Below are positions 6,757 through 14,505 of a DNA stretch of 21,648 nt, one piece after another; position 1 is the first letter of the stretch; each line of letters opens with the position of its first letter. The stretch is taken from contig CALGRC010000198.1 of assembly GCA_937959315.1 (NCBI GenBank), positions 1-21,648 of the forward strand, read 5' to 3'. Source of the DNA: an uncultured Clostridia bacterium (lineage in GTDB: Bacteria; Bacillota; Clostridia; UMGS1810). Position numbers and translations under genes: made by a program. Below the pieces are notes generated by a model. That model was not told the origin of the DNA. It was given only the letters and a program-made list of their open reading frames with translations, and ran no database searches.

Positions 6757-9038
6757 CCTGGCACATCACCATAACCGGTATGGTACAAGGAGTGGGGTTC
6801 CGCCCCTATGTCCTAAAACTGGCACGGACGCTGGGGCTTACCGGTACCGTGCAAAATCGCGGCGGTATTGTACAAATCACTGCCTGCGGTTGGCCGCAGG
6901 CGGTAAAAGAATTGGTGCGCCGGGTGCAGGACAGCCCGCCGCCGGGTGCGCAAGTACTGCGCATCTGTACACGGCCGGCAGACGAAAAAGAGACGTTTTC
7001 GGGCTTTTCCATTATCCCCAGCAGCGGCAGTTCAGCAGAAATCCCCATCCTGCCGCCCGACCTGCCGCCCTGTAAGGATTGCCTGCGCGAGCTGTCCGAC
7101 CCGGCCAACCGGCGGTACCGATACCCCTTTATCAGCTGCGCCAGCTGCGGGCCGCGGTACAGCATTATGGACCATATCCCCTATGACCGGGAACATACCT
7201 CCATGGCCAGTTTCCCCATGTGCGGCGACTGTGCCCGGGAATATGGCGGCAATGACCGCCGGCGCCATGCGCAAACCATATCCTGCCACAGCTGCGGCCC
7301 CCAATTGCTGCTGCGGCTGGACGGCACAACCTATCAAAAAGAACAGGCCCTGCAAACAGCCATAGAACGGTTAGCGTCGGGGGATATCCTGATGGTTAAA
7401 GGCGCAGGCGGTTATCAATATATATGCCTGCCCACGTCCGAACAGGCAATTGCACACCTGCGGCTGCTCAAGGGAAGGGAGCAAAAGCCGTTTGCGGTAA
7501 TGTTTCCGAATATGGATACCCTGCTGGCACATTGCACCCCCACCTCAGAAGAAACTGTCCTTTTAACTTCGCCTGCCCGGCCCATTGTCCTGCTGGAAAC
7601 TGCACAGGACTTTTTTTGTCCGCAGGTGCGCTGCGGCAGCCAAAGCCTGGGGGCGTTCCTGCCGCCCACACCTCTGCACTGCCTGCTAACTGAAGCATGC
7701 GGCCCGCTCATTGCCACCAGCGCAAACGCCAGCGGCCATCCCATGATAACACAGGATGAACAGGCGCTCGGCATACACTCGCCCCATTTGGCAGGCGTGC
7801 TCTACCATACACGCCGTATTGCCGTGCCATTGGACGATGCAGTTACCCGGGTCATCTGCGGTGCACCGCAGCTCATCCGCCGCAGCCGGGGCTATGTGCC
7901 ATTGCCCGTCATGCTGAAAGCATCCAGTCCCGCCCCCATCTTAGCCATGGGCGGCGACTTGAAAGCTGTTTTTTGCCTGGCTGCGGGCAGCCGCGCCTAT
8001 CTCAGCTCTGACTTTGGCGATATGGGAACGGCAGAAACAATGGAAAATTACCAGCAGGAACTGAAACGTATGCAGCGCCTGCTGCGTATCCGGCCAGCCT
8101 ATGCTATATGCGACCGCCACCCCAAATACCATACCCATATGCTGGCGCACAGGCAGGGGCTTCCGGTATTGCAGGTACAGCACCACCATGCGCATGTTGC
8201 ATCCGTCATGGCCGAACACGGATTGGATACCTGCATTGGCGTGGCGTTTGACGGCACCGGATATGGGGAAGACGGCAATGTGTGGGGCGGGGAATTTTTG
8301 CTTTGCCGGGGCGCAGGTTCCCAACGGGCCGGATATTTGGAACCAATCACATTGTGCGGCGGCGACAGCGCCATGAAGGACGCCGGCCTAACCGCGCTTT
8401 GCCATCGGCATGCAGCCGGGCTGCCATCCGCAGACAGCCGGTTCCCTACCGTATGCGCGGCACTGGAGCAGCAGATACAAACCCACCAAAGCTCCAGTAT
8501 GGGCCGCTTGTTTGACGCCGTCTGCGCCCTGCTCGGACTGGGAGAACAAAACGGATACCAAGGCCAATGCGCCGCTGCACTGGAAACAGTTGCCGCCAAA
8601 GCCAAAGCGGCCGGCATCGCTCCCTACCCATTGGCCATTCCGGTAACACGAAAAAGCGGGTGCTGGCAGCTTGGGCGGATCAGGCTAATACAGGATATAG
8701 CCGCCGCATATGAAAGCGGCAGCAACCCCGGCGCGCTGGCATTGGGGTTTCACCTGGCGTTGGCACAGGCGGTTGCAGAGGCCTGCGCGGCCATCCGGGA
8801 GCAAACCGGTGAAGCAGCCGTTGCGCTGAGCGGGGGCGTATTTGCAAACCGGCTGCTGACAGAAGCTTGCACAGACCGGCTGGAACAGCAAGGCTTTGCC
8901 GTCTATCTTAACCGGCAGGTCCCGCCAAATGACGGCGGCCTGGCGCTGGGGCAGGCGTGGCTCGCAGCAAAAATATTGAGAAAAAAGGAAAACGGAGGTG
9001 AACCCGATGTGTGTTGCAATGCCGGGAACCGTGGTTAA
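6753..9038 (+). CDS. hypF: Carbamoyltransferase HypF
   Basis: 761-residue enzyme that turns carbamoyl phosphate and ATP into a carbamoyl group placed on the HypE C-terminal cysteine, the first step toward the cyanide ligands. Domains in order: acylphosphatase (about 1-90, with VQGVGFRPYV and Arg17); two zinc-finger pairs (Cys107/110/129/132 and Cys157/160/178/181, the latter in HAQTISCHSCGP); a YrdC/Sua5-like domain (about 200-385, with TSANASG); and a Kae1-like domain with the HHHAH metal site (477-481) and DGTGYGEDGNVWGGE (500-514). Length matches E. coli HypF (about 750). The start forms an ATGA overlap with hypA. The C-terminus runs 32 bases into hypC, so its last 11 residues or so are encoded by sequence shared with hypC. 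Confidence 0.95.
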   Translation: MTWHITITGMVQGVGFRPYVLKLARTLGLTGTVQNRGGIVQITACGWPQAVKELVRRVQDSPPPGAQVLRICTRPADEKETFSGFSIIPSSGSSAEIPILPPDLPPCKDCLRELSDPANRRYRYPFISCASCGPRYSIMDHIPYDREHTSMASFPMCGDCAREYGGNDRRRHAQTISCHSCGPQLLLRLDGTTYQKEQALQTAIERLASGDILMVKGAGGYQYICLPTSEQAIAHLRLLKGREQKPFAVMFPNMDTLLAHCTPTSEETVLLTSPARPIVLLETAQDFFCPQVRCGSQSLGAFLPPTPLHCLLTEACGPLIATSANASGHPMITQDEQALGIHSPHLAGVLYHTRRIAVPLDDAVTRVICGAPQLIRRSRGYVPLPVMLKASSPAPILAMGGDLKAVFCLAAGSRAYLSSDFGDMGTAETMENYQQELKRMQRLLRIRPAYAICDRHPKYHTHMLAHRQGLPVLQVQHHHAHVASVMAEHGLDTCIGVAFDGTGYGEDGNVWGGEFLLCRGAGSQRAGYLEPITLCGGDSAMKDAGLTALCHRHAAGLPSADSRFPTVCAALEQQIQTHQSSSMGRLFDAVCALLGLGEQNGYQGQCAAALETVAAKAKAAGIAPYPLAIPVTRKSGCWQLGRIRLIQDIAAAYESGSNPGALALGFHLALAQAVAEACAAIREQTGEAAVALSGGVFANRLLTEACTDRLEQQGFAVYLNRQVPPNDGGLALGQAWLAAKILRKKENGGEPDVCCNAGNRG

Positions 9039-9219
9039 ACTAGAAGGCAGCGTAGCTACCGTGGATTTTTGCGGAAATACCATCCGGGCAGAAGCAGGCC
9101 TGGTACAAGTACAGCCGGGAGACCATGTATTGGTACATGCCGGCTGCATATTGCAGGTTCTGTCCCAACAGGATAATGACGATCTGCTGGAGCTGCTGGC
9201 CGACATCGAGGGGCTATGA
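9007..9219 (+). CDS. hypC: Hydrogenase assembly chaperone HypC
   Basis: 70-residue chaperone that carries the Fe(CN)2CO unit with HypD and hands it to the large subunit. It begins MCVAMPG, matching the MCxxxPG start in which Cys2 becomes the functional N-terminal residue; this decides for the ATG at 9007 over an in-frame GTG at 8998. GGAGG (8994-8998) is eight bases upstream. The PGDHVLVHAG block near residue 40 is the conserved OB-fold segment. It overlaps hypF by 32 bases and hypD by four (ATGA). Confidence 0.94.
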   Translation: MCVAMPGTVVKLEGSVATVDFCGNTIRAEAGLVQVQPGDHVLVHAGCILQVLSQQDNDDLLELLADIEGL

Positions 9220-10253
9220 ACCATATCCTTTCTTTTTTATCTGCCTATGACGGCCCGCCTCTGCGGTTTATGGAGGTATGCGGCACCCATACCGCCGCTA
9301 TATCCCAATCGGGCATCCGCCCCCTGCTGCCGCCCAGTATCCAGCTTATATCCGGCCCGGGCTGCCCGGTATGTGTCACCGTGACCGACTATATTGACAA
9401 ACTGATCGCCTTAAGCCAAACACATACCATTGTCACCTTCGGCGACCTTCTGCGCGTACCGGGCAGCCAGATGAGCCTAAACGACGCACGGGCGCAAGGC
9501 GGCCGGGTACAAATGGTTTACGCGCCTATGGACGCGCTTTCCTTGGCGGAACAGCACCCGGAAACCACCTATGTATTTGCGGCTGTTGGATTTGAAACCA
9601 CTGCACCGGCCTATGCCATGCTGCTGCAGCACGCAGTGGAACGGGATATCCGCAACGTAAAGCTGTTGGTATCGCTGAAAACCATGCCGCCGGTCATCGC
9701 CTGGGTCTGCCGGCATTCCAAAAGGATTGACGGTTTCCTGGCGCCGGGGCATGTCAGTGTTATTACCGGATGCGGACCGTTTGAAAAACTTGCCGCAGAC
9801 TTCCAAATCCCATTTGCCATAGCGGGCTTCGACGCGCCGCAGCTGCTGGCCGGCATTTATACGCTTGTCAAACGGCAGGGCAAGCCAGGCGTAGTCAATT
9901 TATACAAAAGCGCGGTTGCCAAAGAAGGGAACCCGGCCGCCCGCAGCGCGGTAGAACGGTTTTTTATCCCCTGCAACGCTGCCTGGCGCGGCATGGGGGT
10001 CATTCCACAATCAGGCCTGGCACTGCGCCCGGAATTTTCCAGGTTTGATGCTGGAAGCACAGGGCTTATCCGCGATACAGCATATAACCCCGCCTGCCGC
10101 TGCGCGCAGGTTCTCATCGGTTCGGCCCAGCCATGCCAATGCCCGCTGTTTGGGCGCGTTTGTACCCCACAAACCCCGCAGGGCGCGTGTATGGTATCAA
10201 TGGAAGGGAGCTGTTACCATCACTTTATCAGCCAAGGAGGGAATCCCATATGA
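9216..10253 (+). CDS. hypD: Hydrogenase maturation iron-sulfur protein HypD
   Basis: 345-residue scaffold on which iron receives its cyanide and CO ligands together with HypC. Conserved blocks: MEVCGTHT (Cys22, His25), SGPGCPVC (Cys50, Cys53), GFETTAP, and a C-terminal cysteine-rich region (Cys294, 296, 307, 309, 316, 325, 333) ending in GACMVSMEGSC, which supplies the [4Fe-4S] ligands. Length is slightly under the 370 or so of E. coli HypD but all blocks are present. The start overlaps the hypC stop by four bases; the stop overlaps the hypE start by four. Confidence 0.95.
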   Translation: MNHILSFLSAYDGPPLRFMEVCGTHTAAISQSGIRPLLPPSIQLISGPGCPVCVTVTDYIDKLIALSQTHTIVTFGDLLRVPGSQMSLNDARAQGGRVQMVYAPMDALSLAEQHPETTYVFAAVGFETTAPAYAMLLQHAVERDIRNVKLLVSLKTMPPVIAWVCRHSKRIDGFLAPGHVSVITGCGPFEKLAADFQIPFAIAGFDAPQLLAGIYTLVKRQGKPGVVNLYKSAVAKEGNPAARSAVERFFIPCNAAWRGMGVIPQSGLALRPEFSRFDAGSTGLIRDTAYNPACRCAQVLIGSAQPCQCPLFGRVCTPQTPQGACMVSMEGSCYHHFISQGGNPI

Positions 10254-11236
10254 CCATCACGATGGCGCACGGCGCCGGCGGTAAAGCCACCAGTGAATTA
10301 ATTGCCGCAATCTTTGCCAAACACTTTTCCAATCCCATTTTAAACCGCATGGAAGATGCCGCAGTGGTACCGGGCAGCAGCCGGATTGCCGTTACCACTG
10401 ACAGTTTTGTAGTCACGCCGCTATTTTTCCCTGGCGGCGATATTGGCCGCCTGAGCATTTGCGGCACAGTCAACGATCTTGCAGTAAGCGGCGCTGTTCC
10501 GAAATATATTACCTGCGGCTTTATTTTAGAAGAAGGCGCGGACAGCGCAGCGCTGGAGCAGATTGCGGCTTCCATGGCCCAAACCGCTGCACAAGCCGGG
10601 GTAACCATTGTGGCTGGTGATACCAAGGTGATTGAGGGCAGCGGCGGTATCTATATCAATACTTCCGGCGTGGGGTTTGTTCCGGACGGCATATCCATTG
10701 GCGCAGCCAACTGCGCCGCAGGGGACGCTATTTTAGTGTCCGGCCATCTAGGGGATCATCATGCTGCCATTCTCAGTGCGCGCATGGGAATTGAAAACCA
10801 AATCAAAAGCGATTGTGCGCCGCTGAACGAAATGGTCTCTGCCCTGCTTTGTGCCGGCATCCAGGTCAAAGCGATACGCGACGTTACCCGCGGAGGACTC
10901 GCAACCATTTTGCACGAATTTGCCAATGCCTCCGGCTGCGGCGCGGCCTTACTGGAAGAAAACTTGCCGGTTTCAGACAACGTGCGGGCGTTTTGCGGCA
11001 TTTTGGGGTTAGACCCGCTTTACATGGGCAACGAAGGCAAGCTTTGCCTCGTTGTTGCACCAGAAGATACCCAAACCGCCCTTTCCGTTTTGCAGTCAAA
11101 CCCCTACGGCAGGCAAGCTGCAATTGTTGGTTATATGACCGAACAAGCAGAACCGCCTGTTGTTATGAAAACCGCTATTGGAGGTACGCGGGTTGTATCC
11201 CCGCTCTATAGCGAGGGCCTGCCGCGCATTTGTTAA
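10250..11236 (+). CDS. hypE: Carbamoyl dehydratase HypE
   Basis: 328-residue PurM-like ATP-dependent enzyme that dehydrates the carbamoyl group on its own C-terminal cysteine to a thiocyanate, the cyanide donor. Evidence: N-terminal AHGAGGKAT, TTDSFVVTPLFFPGGDIG followed by GTVNDLAVSGA, and the diagnostic C-terminal PRIC with Cys328 as the final residue. The ATG at 10250 is chosen over an in-frame ATG at 10133 because AAGGAGG lies nine bases before it, it forms the same ATGA overlap as neighbouring genes, and the extension would be HypD sequence in another frame. It is the last gene of the operon. No convincing terminator is visible in the 30 bases before the convergent mutY stop. Confidence 0.95.
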   Translation: MTITMAHGAGGKATSELIAAIFAKHFSNPILNRMEDAAVVPGSSRIAVTTDSFVVTPLFFPGGDIGRLSICGTVNDLAVSGAVPKYITCGFILEEGADSAALEQIAASMAQTAAQAGVTIVAGDTKVIEGSGGIYINTSGVGFVPDGISIGAANCAAGDAILVSGHLGDHHAAILSARMGIENQIKSDCAPLNEMVSALLCAGIQVKAIRDVTRGGLATILHEFANASGCGAALLEENLPVSDNVRAFCGILGLDPLYMGNEGKLCLVVAPEDTQTALSVLQSNPYGRQAAIVGYMTEQAEPPVVMKTAIGGTRVVSPLYSEGLPRIC

Positions 11237-11266
11237 ATATGGCAAAGCCCGCTTTTATCAATTTTA

Positions 11267-12841
11267 TTATCCATCCAGCGCATTATAAAATGCGCGGAAC
11301 GCCGATGGCAATGCGATATGACGGGCAAACGCTTCTTTAGTCACCCATTCAAATGCCTCCGGCTGGTTGGCACACTCCACAAAAAAGCCAGTCATATGCC
11401 ACTCCACATGCGTAAAAATATGCCTTGCCCCAATGGATTTTTTCAATTCCGCCGCCTGTACCCCCCAATGTTGCAACGGCTCATTGAAGGTTTCAGCAGT
11501 ATAGACACCCAAAACATTTGGAAATTCCCACAGCCCCGCTAAAAGCCCGTGATCTGGCCGCCTGCATACAGCTATCCGGCCGCCGCAGGTCAGGATAAAT
11601 ACCGTCCGTTCCTCTATCCGGCGCGCTTTTTTCGGGGCTCTCACCGGGAATTGCAAGACGGTGTTGCCGTGATATGCCCTGCATAAAAATGCAACCGGAC
11701 ACACGTTGCATTTAGGCGCGCCGTTTGGTACGCAAACAGTTGCGCCAAGCTCCATCAGTGCCTGGGTAAATGCGCCGCACCGCCCAGGCGGATAAATATC
11801 CCGCAATAAACCGGTGACATGGTTTTTGGTCTGTTGTTTTAAAATATCTTCGCAGCTCTCAGTAATACGCGCCCATACCCGCAGCACATTCCCATCTACC
11901 GCCGGCGTAGGCATGCCATAGGAAATAGAACAGATGGCGCCGGCAGTATATGCGCCAATACCAGGCAGCGACAATACCTCGTGATAATTTTTAGGAAATT
12001 CTCCACCATAGCGTTCCATGATAACTTGTGCCGCTTTGCCCATATTCCGCACCCGGCTGTAATAACCCAGCCCTTCCCAAAGTTTGTAGCGCTCATCGTC
12101 AGAAGCTGCCGCCAGATGCGCCACATCAGGCAACGCAGCTAAAAAACGCTCAAAATAAGGTTTCACCGCTTCCACCCGCGTCTGTTGCAGCATGATTTCC
12201 GACACCCATACCCGGTAGGGGGAAGCGTCTTCCCGCCAAGGCAATACCCGCGCATGGCGGCGGTACCATTGCAGCAGCGGTTCTACAATGGACGGCAGGG
12301 CTCCGCGCTGTGCCTGCATAGCCGCCTGCATCCGTGTAAAGCACTTTTGATATAAAGGCAGCATATGCGTTTCATGGCATATCGTTTCCAGCGATGTTTT
12401 TGTAACCCACATCACCCCGCTGTTTTCTTCAGGACAAGTGCGAATCGGCAGCCCATCCGGCGCATAAAACCCATAGGTCACATTGCAATGGGTATGCGCA
12501 GGCACTTGTTTTCCCCGCCGGCTATGCGAAGGGACTGGCAGCAGATCAACCGACAGTATCCCGCCCACCGGATATACTTCCTTCAACCCGGTTTCCTCTG
12601 CAATTTCCCGCAAACAGACAGCCATCAAATCCGCTTCACCATCTGCATGCCCGCCTGGCAGGCTCCAAGCGCGGTAAATATTGTGCTGCACCATCAGCAG
12701 CCGTTCTGCGCATGCGTCAGTTATCACTGCTGATACCGTGATATGTAACATATCCTCTCTTGACAGGGAACCATTTTCCCATGCGGCAACCGCTTCCCTT
12801 TCCGCATCGCCCTGCGGGCGGTAATTTCCCAAATCCTTCAT
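11267..12841 (-). CDS. mutY: Nudix hydrolase-MutY fusion (A/G-specific adenine DNA glycosylase)
   Basis: 524-residue fusion protein. Residues about 1-165 form a Nudix hydrolase domain with box GGHADGEADL...LREIAEETGL (63-86); the RExxEExG core is intact but the first Glu of the classical box is Ala, with a Glu one residue earlier. Residues about 180-400 are MutY: catalytic Glu215 in SEIMLQQT, HhH motif LPGIGAYTAGA, Asp316 in AVDGN, and a [4Fe-4S] set Cys370-x7-Cys378-x2-Cys381-x5-Cys387. Residues about 410-524 are the usual MutY C-terminal Nudix-like domain that recognises 8-oxoG, with FTHVEW. MutY alone is about 350-370 residues. The protein removes adenine opposite 8-oxoguanine; the extra domain may hydrolyse an oxidised or other nucleotide (inference). 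The frame is continuous with no internal stop. It is a single-gene unit, convergent with hypE. Confidence 0.93.
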   Translation of the reverse strand: MKDLGNYRPQGDAEREAVAAWENGSLSREDMLHITVSAVITDACAERLLMVQHNIYRAWSLPGGHADGEADLMAVCLREIAEETGLKEVYPVGGILSVDLLPVPSHSRRGKQVPAHTHCNVTYGFYAPDGLPIRTCPEENSGVMWVTKTSLETICHETHMLPLYQKCFTRMQAAMQAQRGALPSIVEPLLQWYRRHARVLPWREDASPYRVWVSEIMLQQTRVEAVKPYFERFLAALPDVAHLAAASDDERYKLWEGLGYYSRVRNMGKAAQVIMERYGGEFPKNYHEVLSLPGIGAYTAGAICSISYGMPTPAVDGNVLRVWARITESCEDILKQQTKNHVTGLLRDIYPPGRCGAFTQALMELGATVCVPNGAPKCNVCPVAFLCRAYHGNTVLQFPVRAPKKARRIEERTVFILTCGGRIAVCRRPDHGLLAGLWEFPNVLGVYTAETFNEPLQHWGVQAAELKKSIGARHIFTHVEWHMTGFFVECANQPEAFEWVTKEAFARHIALPSAFRAFYNALDG

Positions 12842-12869
12842 CTATGCACCGTTCCTTTCTTATTTCAAT

Positions 12870-12898
12870 AGTATACCACGCCGGATAACCGTTTGCAA
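12870..12898 (-). promoter_or_regulatory. Probable promoter for the mutY fusion gene
   Basis: On the minus strand TTGCAA (12893-12898) lies 17 bases before TATACT (12870-12875), a reasonable sigma-A match. The -35 box almost touches the T-run of the terminator that ends the upstream small gene, so the two transcripts are tightly packed. The leader before the start at 12841 would be about 22 bases and contains AAAGGAA as a ribosome binding site. Confidence 0.6.
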
Positions 12899-12900
12899 AG

Positions 12901-12948
12901 AAAAAAATCCCGGTTTCACCCACCAAAAAAGCAGGCAAACCGGGATTT
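12901..12948 (-). terminator. Rho-independent terminator of the Asn/Gln-rich small gene
   Basis: A perfect 12-bp inverted repeat (12905-12916 with 12937-12948, AAATCCCGGTTT and its complement) encloses a 20-base loop and is followed on the minus strand by a run of seven T (rc of 12901-12907). It starts 21 bases after the stop of the 39-residue gene. Confidence 0.85.
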
Positions 12949-12969
12949 CCCAGCCTGAATCAGGCTATG

Positions 12970-13089
12970 TTAGTCATTGTTCTGATTGTTATTGTTGTTG
13001 TTCTTGTTCTGGTTGTTATTCTTGTTCTGGTTGTTATTTTTGTTCTGATTGTTTTTATTCTGGTTATTGTTCTGATAGTTGTTTTCCAT
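12970..13089 (-). CDS. Small Asn/Gln/Lys-rich protein, possible spore protein
   Basis: 39 residues, MENNYQNNNQ followed by NQNKNN-type units repeated about four times and ending QNND. It is composed almost only of Asn, Gln and Lys, with no hydrophobic core, signal peptide or cysteine. The start at 13089 is chosen because AAGGGGGGAAA lies just upstream; an in-frame ATG at 13218 would add an unrelated hydrophobic stretch and lies upstream of the likely promoter. The gene has its own terminator and a promoter resembling the forespore sigma-G class. I do not recognise a named family. Composition recalls gamma-type small acid-soluble spore proteins, which are Gln/Asn-rich and sigma-G controlled, but there is no sequence proof. 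The repeats make the DNA prone to slippage. Confidence 0.65.
   Translation of the reverse strand: MENNYQNNNQNKNNQNKNNNQNKNNNQNKNNNNNNQNND
12976..13074 (-). repeat. Degenerate minisatellite encoding NQNKNN units
   Basis: The coding strand is a run of AAC/AAT, CAG/CAA and AAG/AAA codons arranged as imperfect 18-21 base units (NQNKNN or NQNKNNN). The units differ in length by one Asn codon, consistent with past slippage. The stretch is nearly free of G on one strand outside CAG and AAG codons. Confidence 0.7.
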
Positions 13090-13124
13090 GGCTGATTTCC
13101 CCCCTTTCACATTTGATTCGCTAC

Positions 13125-13155
13125 TAGTATGAACATCACCAAACAGTTTTATACC
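13125..13155 (-). promoter_or_regulatory. Sigma-G-like (forespore) promoter for the Asn/Gln-rich gene
   Basis: On the minus strand CATACTA (13125-13131) matches the -10 element of sigma-G promoters exactly. GGTATA (13150-13155) resembles the TGAATA/GHATR -35 element, with an 18-base spacer, the usual spacing. No good sigma-A promoter was seen between here and the start codon. Predicted transcription start near 13118 gives a leader of about 29 bases. Confidence 0.6.
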
Positions 13156-13247
13156 ATAAAAATTCAGCACGCGAAAAACCGTATAAATCCATAAATAGCG
13201 CAAAAAATAGAAAAACAAGGCACAATTTAAGAAAGGAATCTTATGCT

Positions 13248-14429
13248 ATGCTGCTTATCAAAAATGGAATGATAAAACCTATGGCCGGCGCAGATATCGC
13301 GCATGGCTGTATTTTGGTGCAAAACGGAAAAATTAAATCAGTTGCCCAGCGCATAGAACCGGCCAGCGAATGCAAAATATTGGACGCCCAAGGATGCTGG
13401 GTCATGCCCGGCATCATTGAAGCGCACTGCCATATTGGCATTACCGAAGAAAAAATGGGGATGGAAGGAAACGACTGCAATGAAACCATGCAGCCCATTA
13501 CGCCATATCTGCGTGCAATCGATGCGGTAAACCCGATGGATTCGGCATTTTTCAATGCCGTCCGCGCAGGTATTACCTCAGTTATGGTTGGCCCCGGCAG
13601 TTCCAACGTTGTAGGCGGGCAATTTTTATTTATGAAAACAAGCGGCCGGAATATTGACGATATGGCGATACTCGCCCCAGCCGCTATGAAAGTGGCCTTT
13701 GGCGAAAATCCCAAAACCAATTATAGTTCTATGAATGCCGTCCCCTCCACCCGTATGTCGGTTGCCGCCCTGCTGCGGCAGGAACTGGCCGCTGCAACAG
13801 CCTACCGCACAAAAAAAGAAAATGCACAAAAAAACGGCGATACATTTGAACCTGATTTTACCAAAGAATGCTGGCTGCCAGTACTGGAACGCCATATCCC
13901 ATTAAAAGCGCATGTCCACCGTGCCGACGACATCCAAACGGCCATCCGGATTTCCAAAGAATTCCACTTAGATATGACGCTTGACCATTGCACAGAAGGG
14001 CATCTGATTGCCAGCCATATCAAAGCATCCGGATTCCCGGCCATTGTCGGCCCATCCATAGCCTCCCGCAATAAAATCGAAGTGCGCAATATGGATTTCA
14101 AAACCGCCGGATTGCTTCATAAAGCCGGTATTACAGTAGCCATTACCACCGACCATCCGGTATCGCTGATACAATACCTGCCCATTTGCGCAGGCCTTGC
14201 CGCCCGCGAAGGGCTTGGCGTAGAAGAAGGGCTGCGCGCTATTACCATAAACGCGGCCAAAATCTGCCGGACTGATCACCGCGTAGGCAGCCTGGAGCCT
14301 GGAAAAGATGCGGATATTGCCATTTTTGACGGGAATCCTATGGAAGTATTCACCAAAACCAGGTATACATTGATAAATGGAACTATCGTCTATGATGCCG
14401 CCCGGGACAAAAATACAGCCGAAAAATAA
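13248..14429 (+). CDS. Metal-dependent amidohydrolase, imidazolonepropionase-like
   Basis: 393-residue amidohydrolase-superfamily enzyme, cytoplasmic (no signal peptide). The N-terminal beta domain (about 1-52) leads into VMPGIIEAHCHIG, with the metal ligands His60 and His62. Later likely ligands are His222 or His224 (KAHVHRADD), His247 (LDHCTEGH) and Asp302 (ITTDHPV), and the C-terminus has the usual VGSLEPGKDADIAIFDGNP segment that closes the beta domain. The arrangement fits the imidazolonepropionase/YtcJ-like group (COG1228 type). The substrate cannot be predicted: there is no histidine-degradation gene nearby. It appears to be a single-gene unit with a ribosome binding site GAAAGGAA at 13231-13238 and a terminator 12 bases after the stop. 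I saw no convincing sigma-A promoter upstream. Confidence 0.88.
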   Translation: MLLIKNGMIKPMAGADIAHGCILVQNGKIKSVAQRIEPASECKILDAQGCWVMPGIIEAHCHIGITEEKMGMEGNDCNETMQPITPYLRAIDAVNPMDSAFFNAVRAGITSVMVGPGSSNVVGGQFLFMKTSGRNIDDMAILAPAAMKVAFGENPKTNYSSMNAVPSTRMSVAALLRQELAAATAYRTKKENAQKNGDTFEPDFTKECWLPVLERHIPLKAHVHRADDIQTAIRISKEFHLDMTLDHCTEGHLIASHIKASGFPAIVGPSIASRNKIEVRNMDFKTAGLLHKAGITVAITTDHPVSLIQYLPICAGLAAREGLGVEEGLRAITINAAKICRTDHRVGSLEPGKDADIAIFDGNPMEVFTKTRYTLINGTIVYDAARDKNTAEK

Positions 14430-14440
14430 AGCTTAGGCAC

Positions 14441-14473
14441 AAAACGGCCCCCGTTTTCCACGGGGGCCGTTTT
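14441..14473. terminator. Bidirectional terminator between the amidohydrolase and SLH genes
   Basis: Perfect 14-bp inverted repeat (14441-14454 and 14460-14473) with a five-base loop TTTCC and a GC-rich core CGGCCCCCGT. The stem ends in AAAA/TTTT on either side, giving a short T-run in both directions. It lies between the convergent stops at 14429 and 14506. Confidence 0.9.
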
Positions 14474-14505
14474 AAAATACAGTTCCGGTCAATCATTCTC
14501 TCTGT

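Noticed and set aside
10133..10249. Longer N-terminus for HypE
   Set aside because: It overlaps the conserved C-terminus of HypD; family starts and the ribosome binding site point to 10250.
11240..11260. Terminator between hypE and mutY
   Set aside because: Only a 4-5 bp AAAGC/GCTTT stem with a tiny loop is present, too weak to call.
12976..13074. CRISPR-like or intergenic tandem repeat
   Set aside because: Units have no unique spacers and stay in one reading frame with a ribosome binding site, so it is a coding repeat.
13090..13218. Hydrophobic N-terminal extension of the Asn/Gln-rich protein
   Set aside because: It would run through the predicted promoter and lacks a ribosome binding site, whereas the ATG at 13089 has one.
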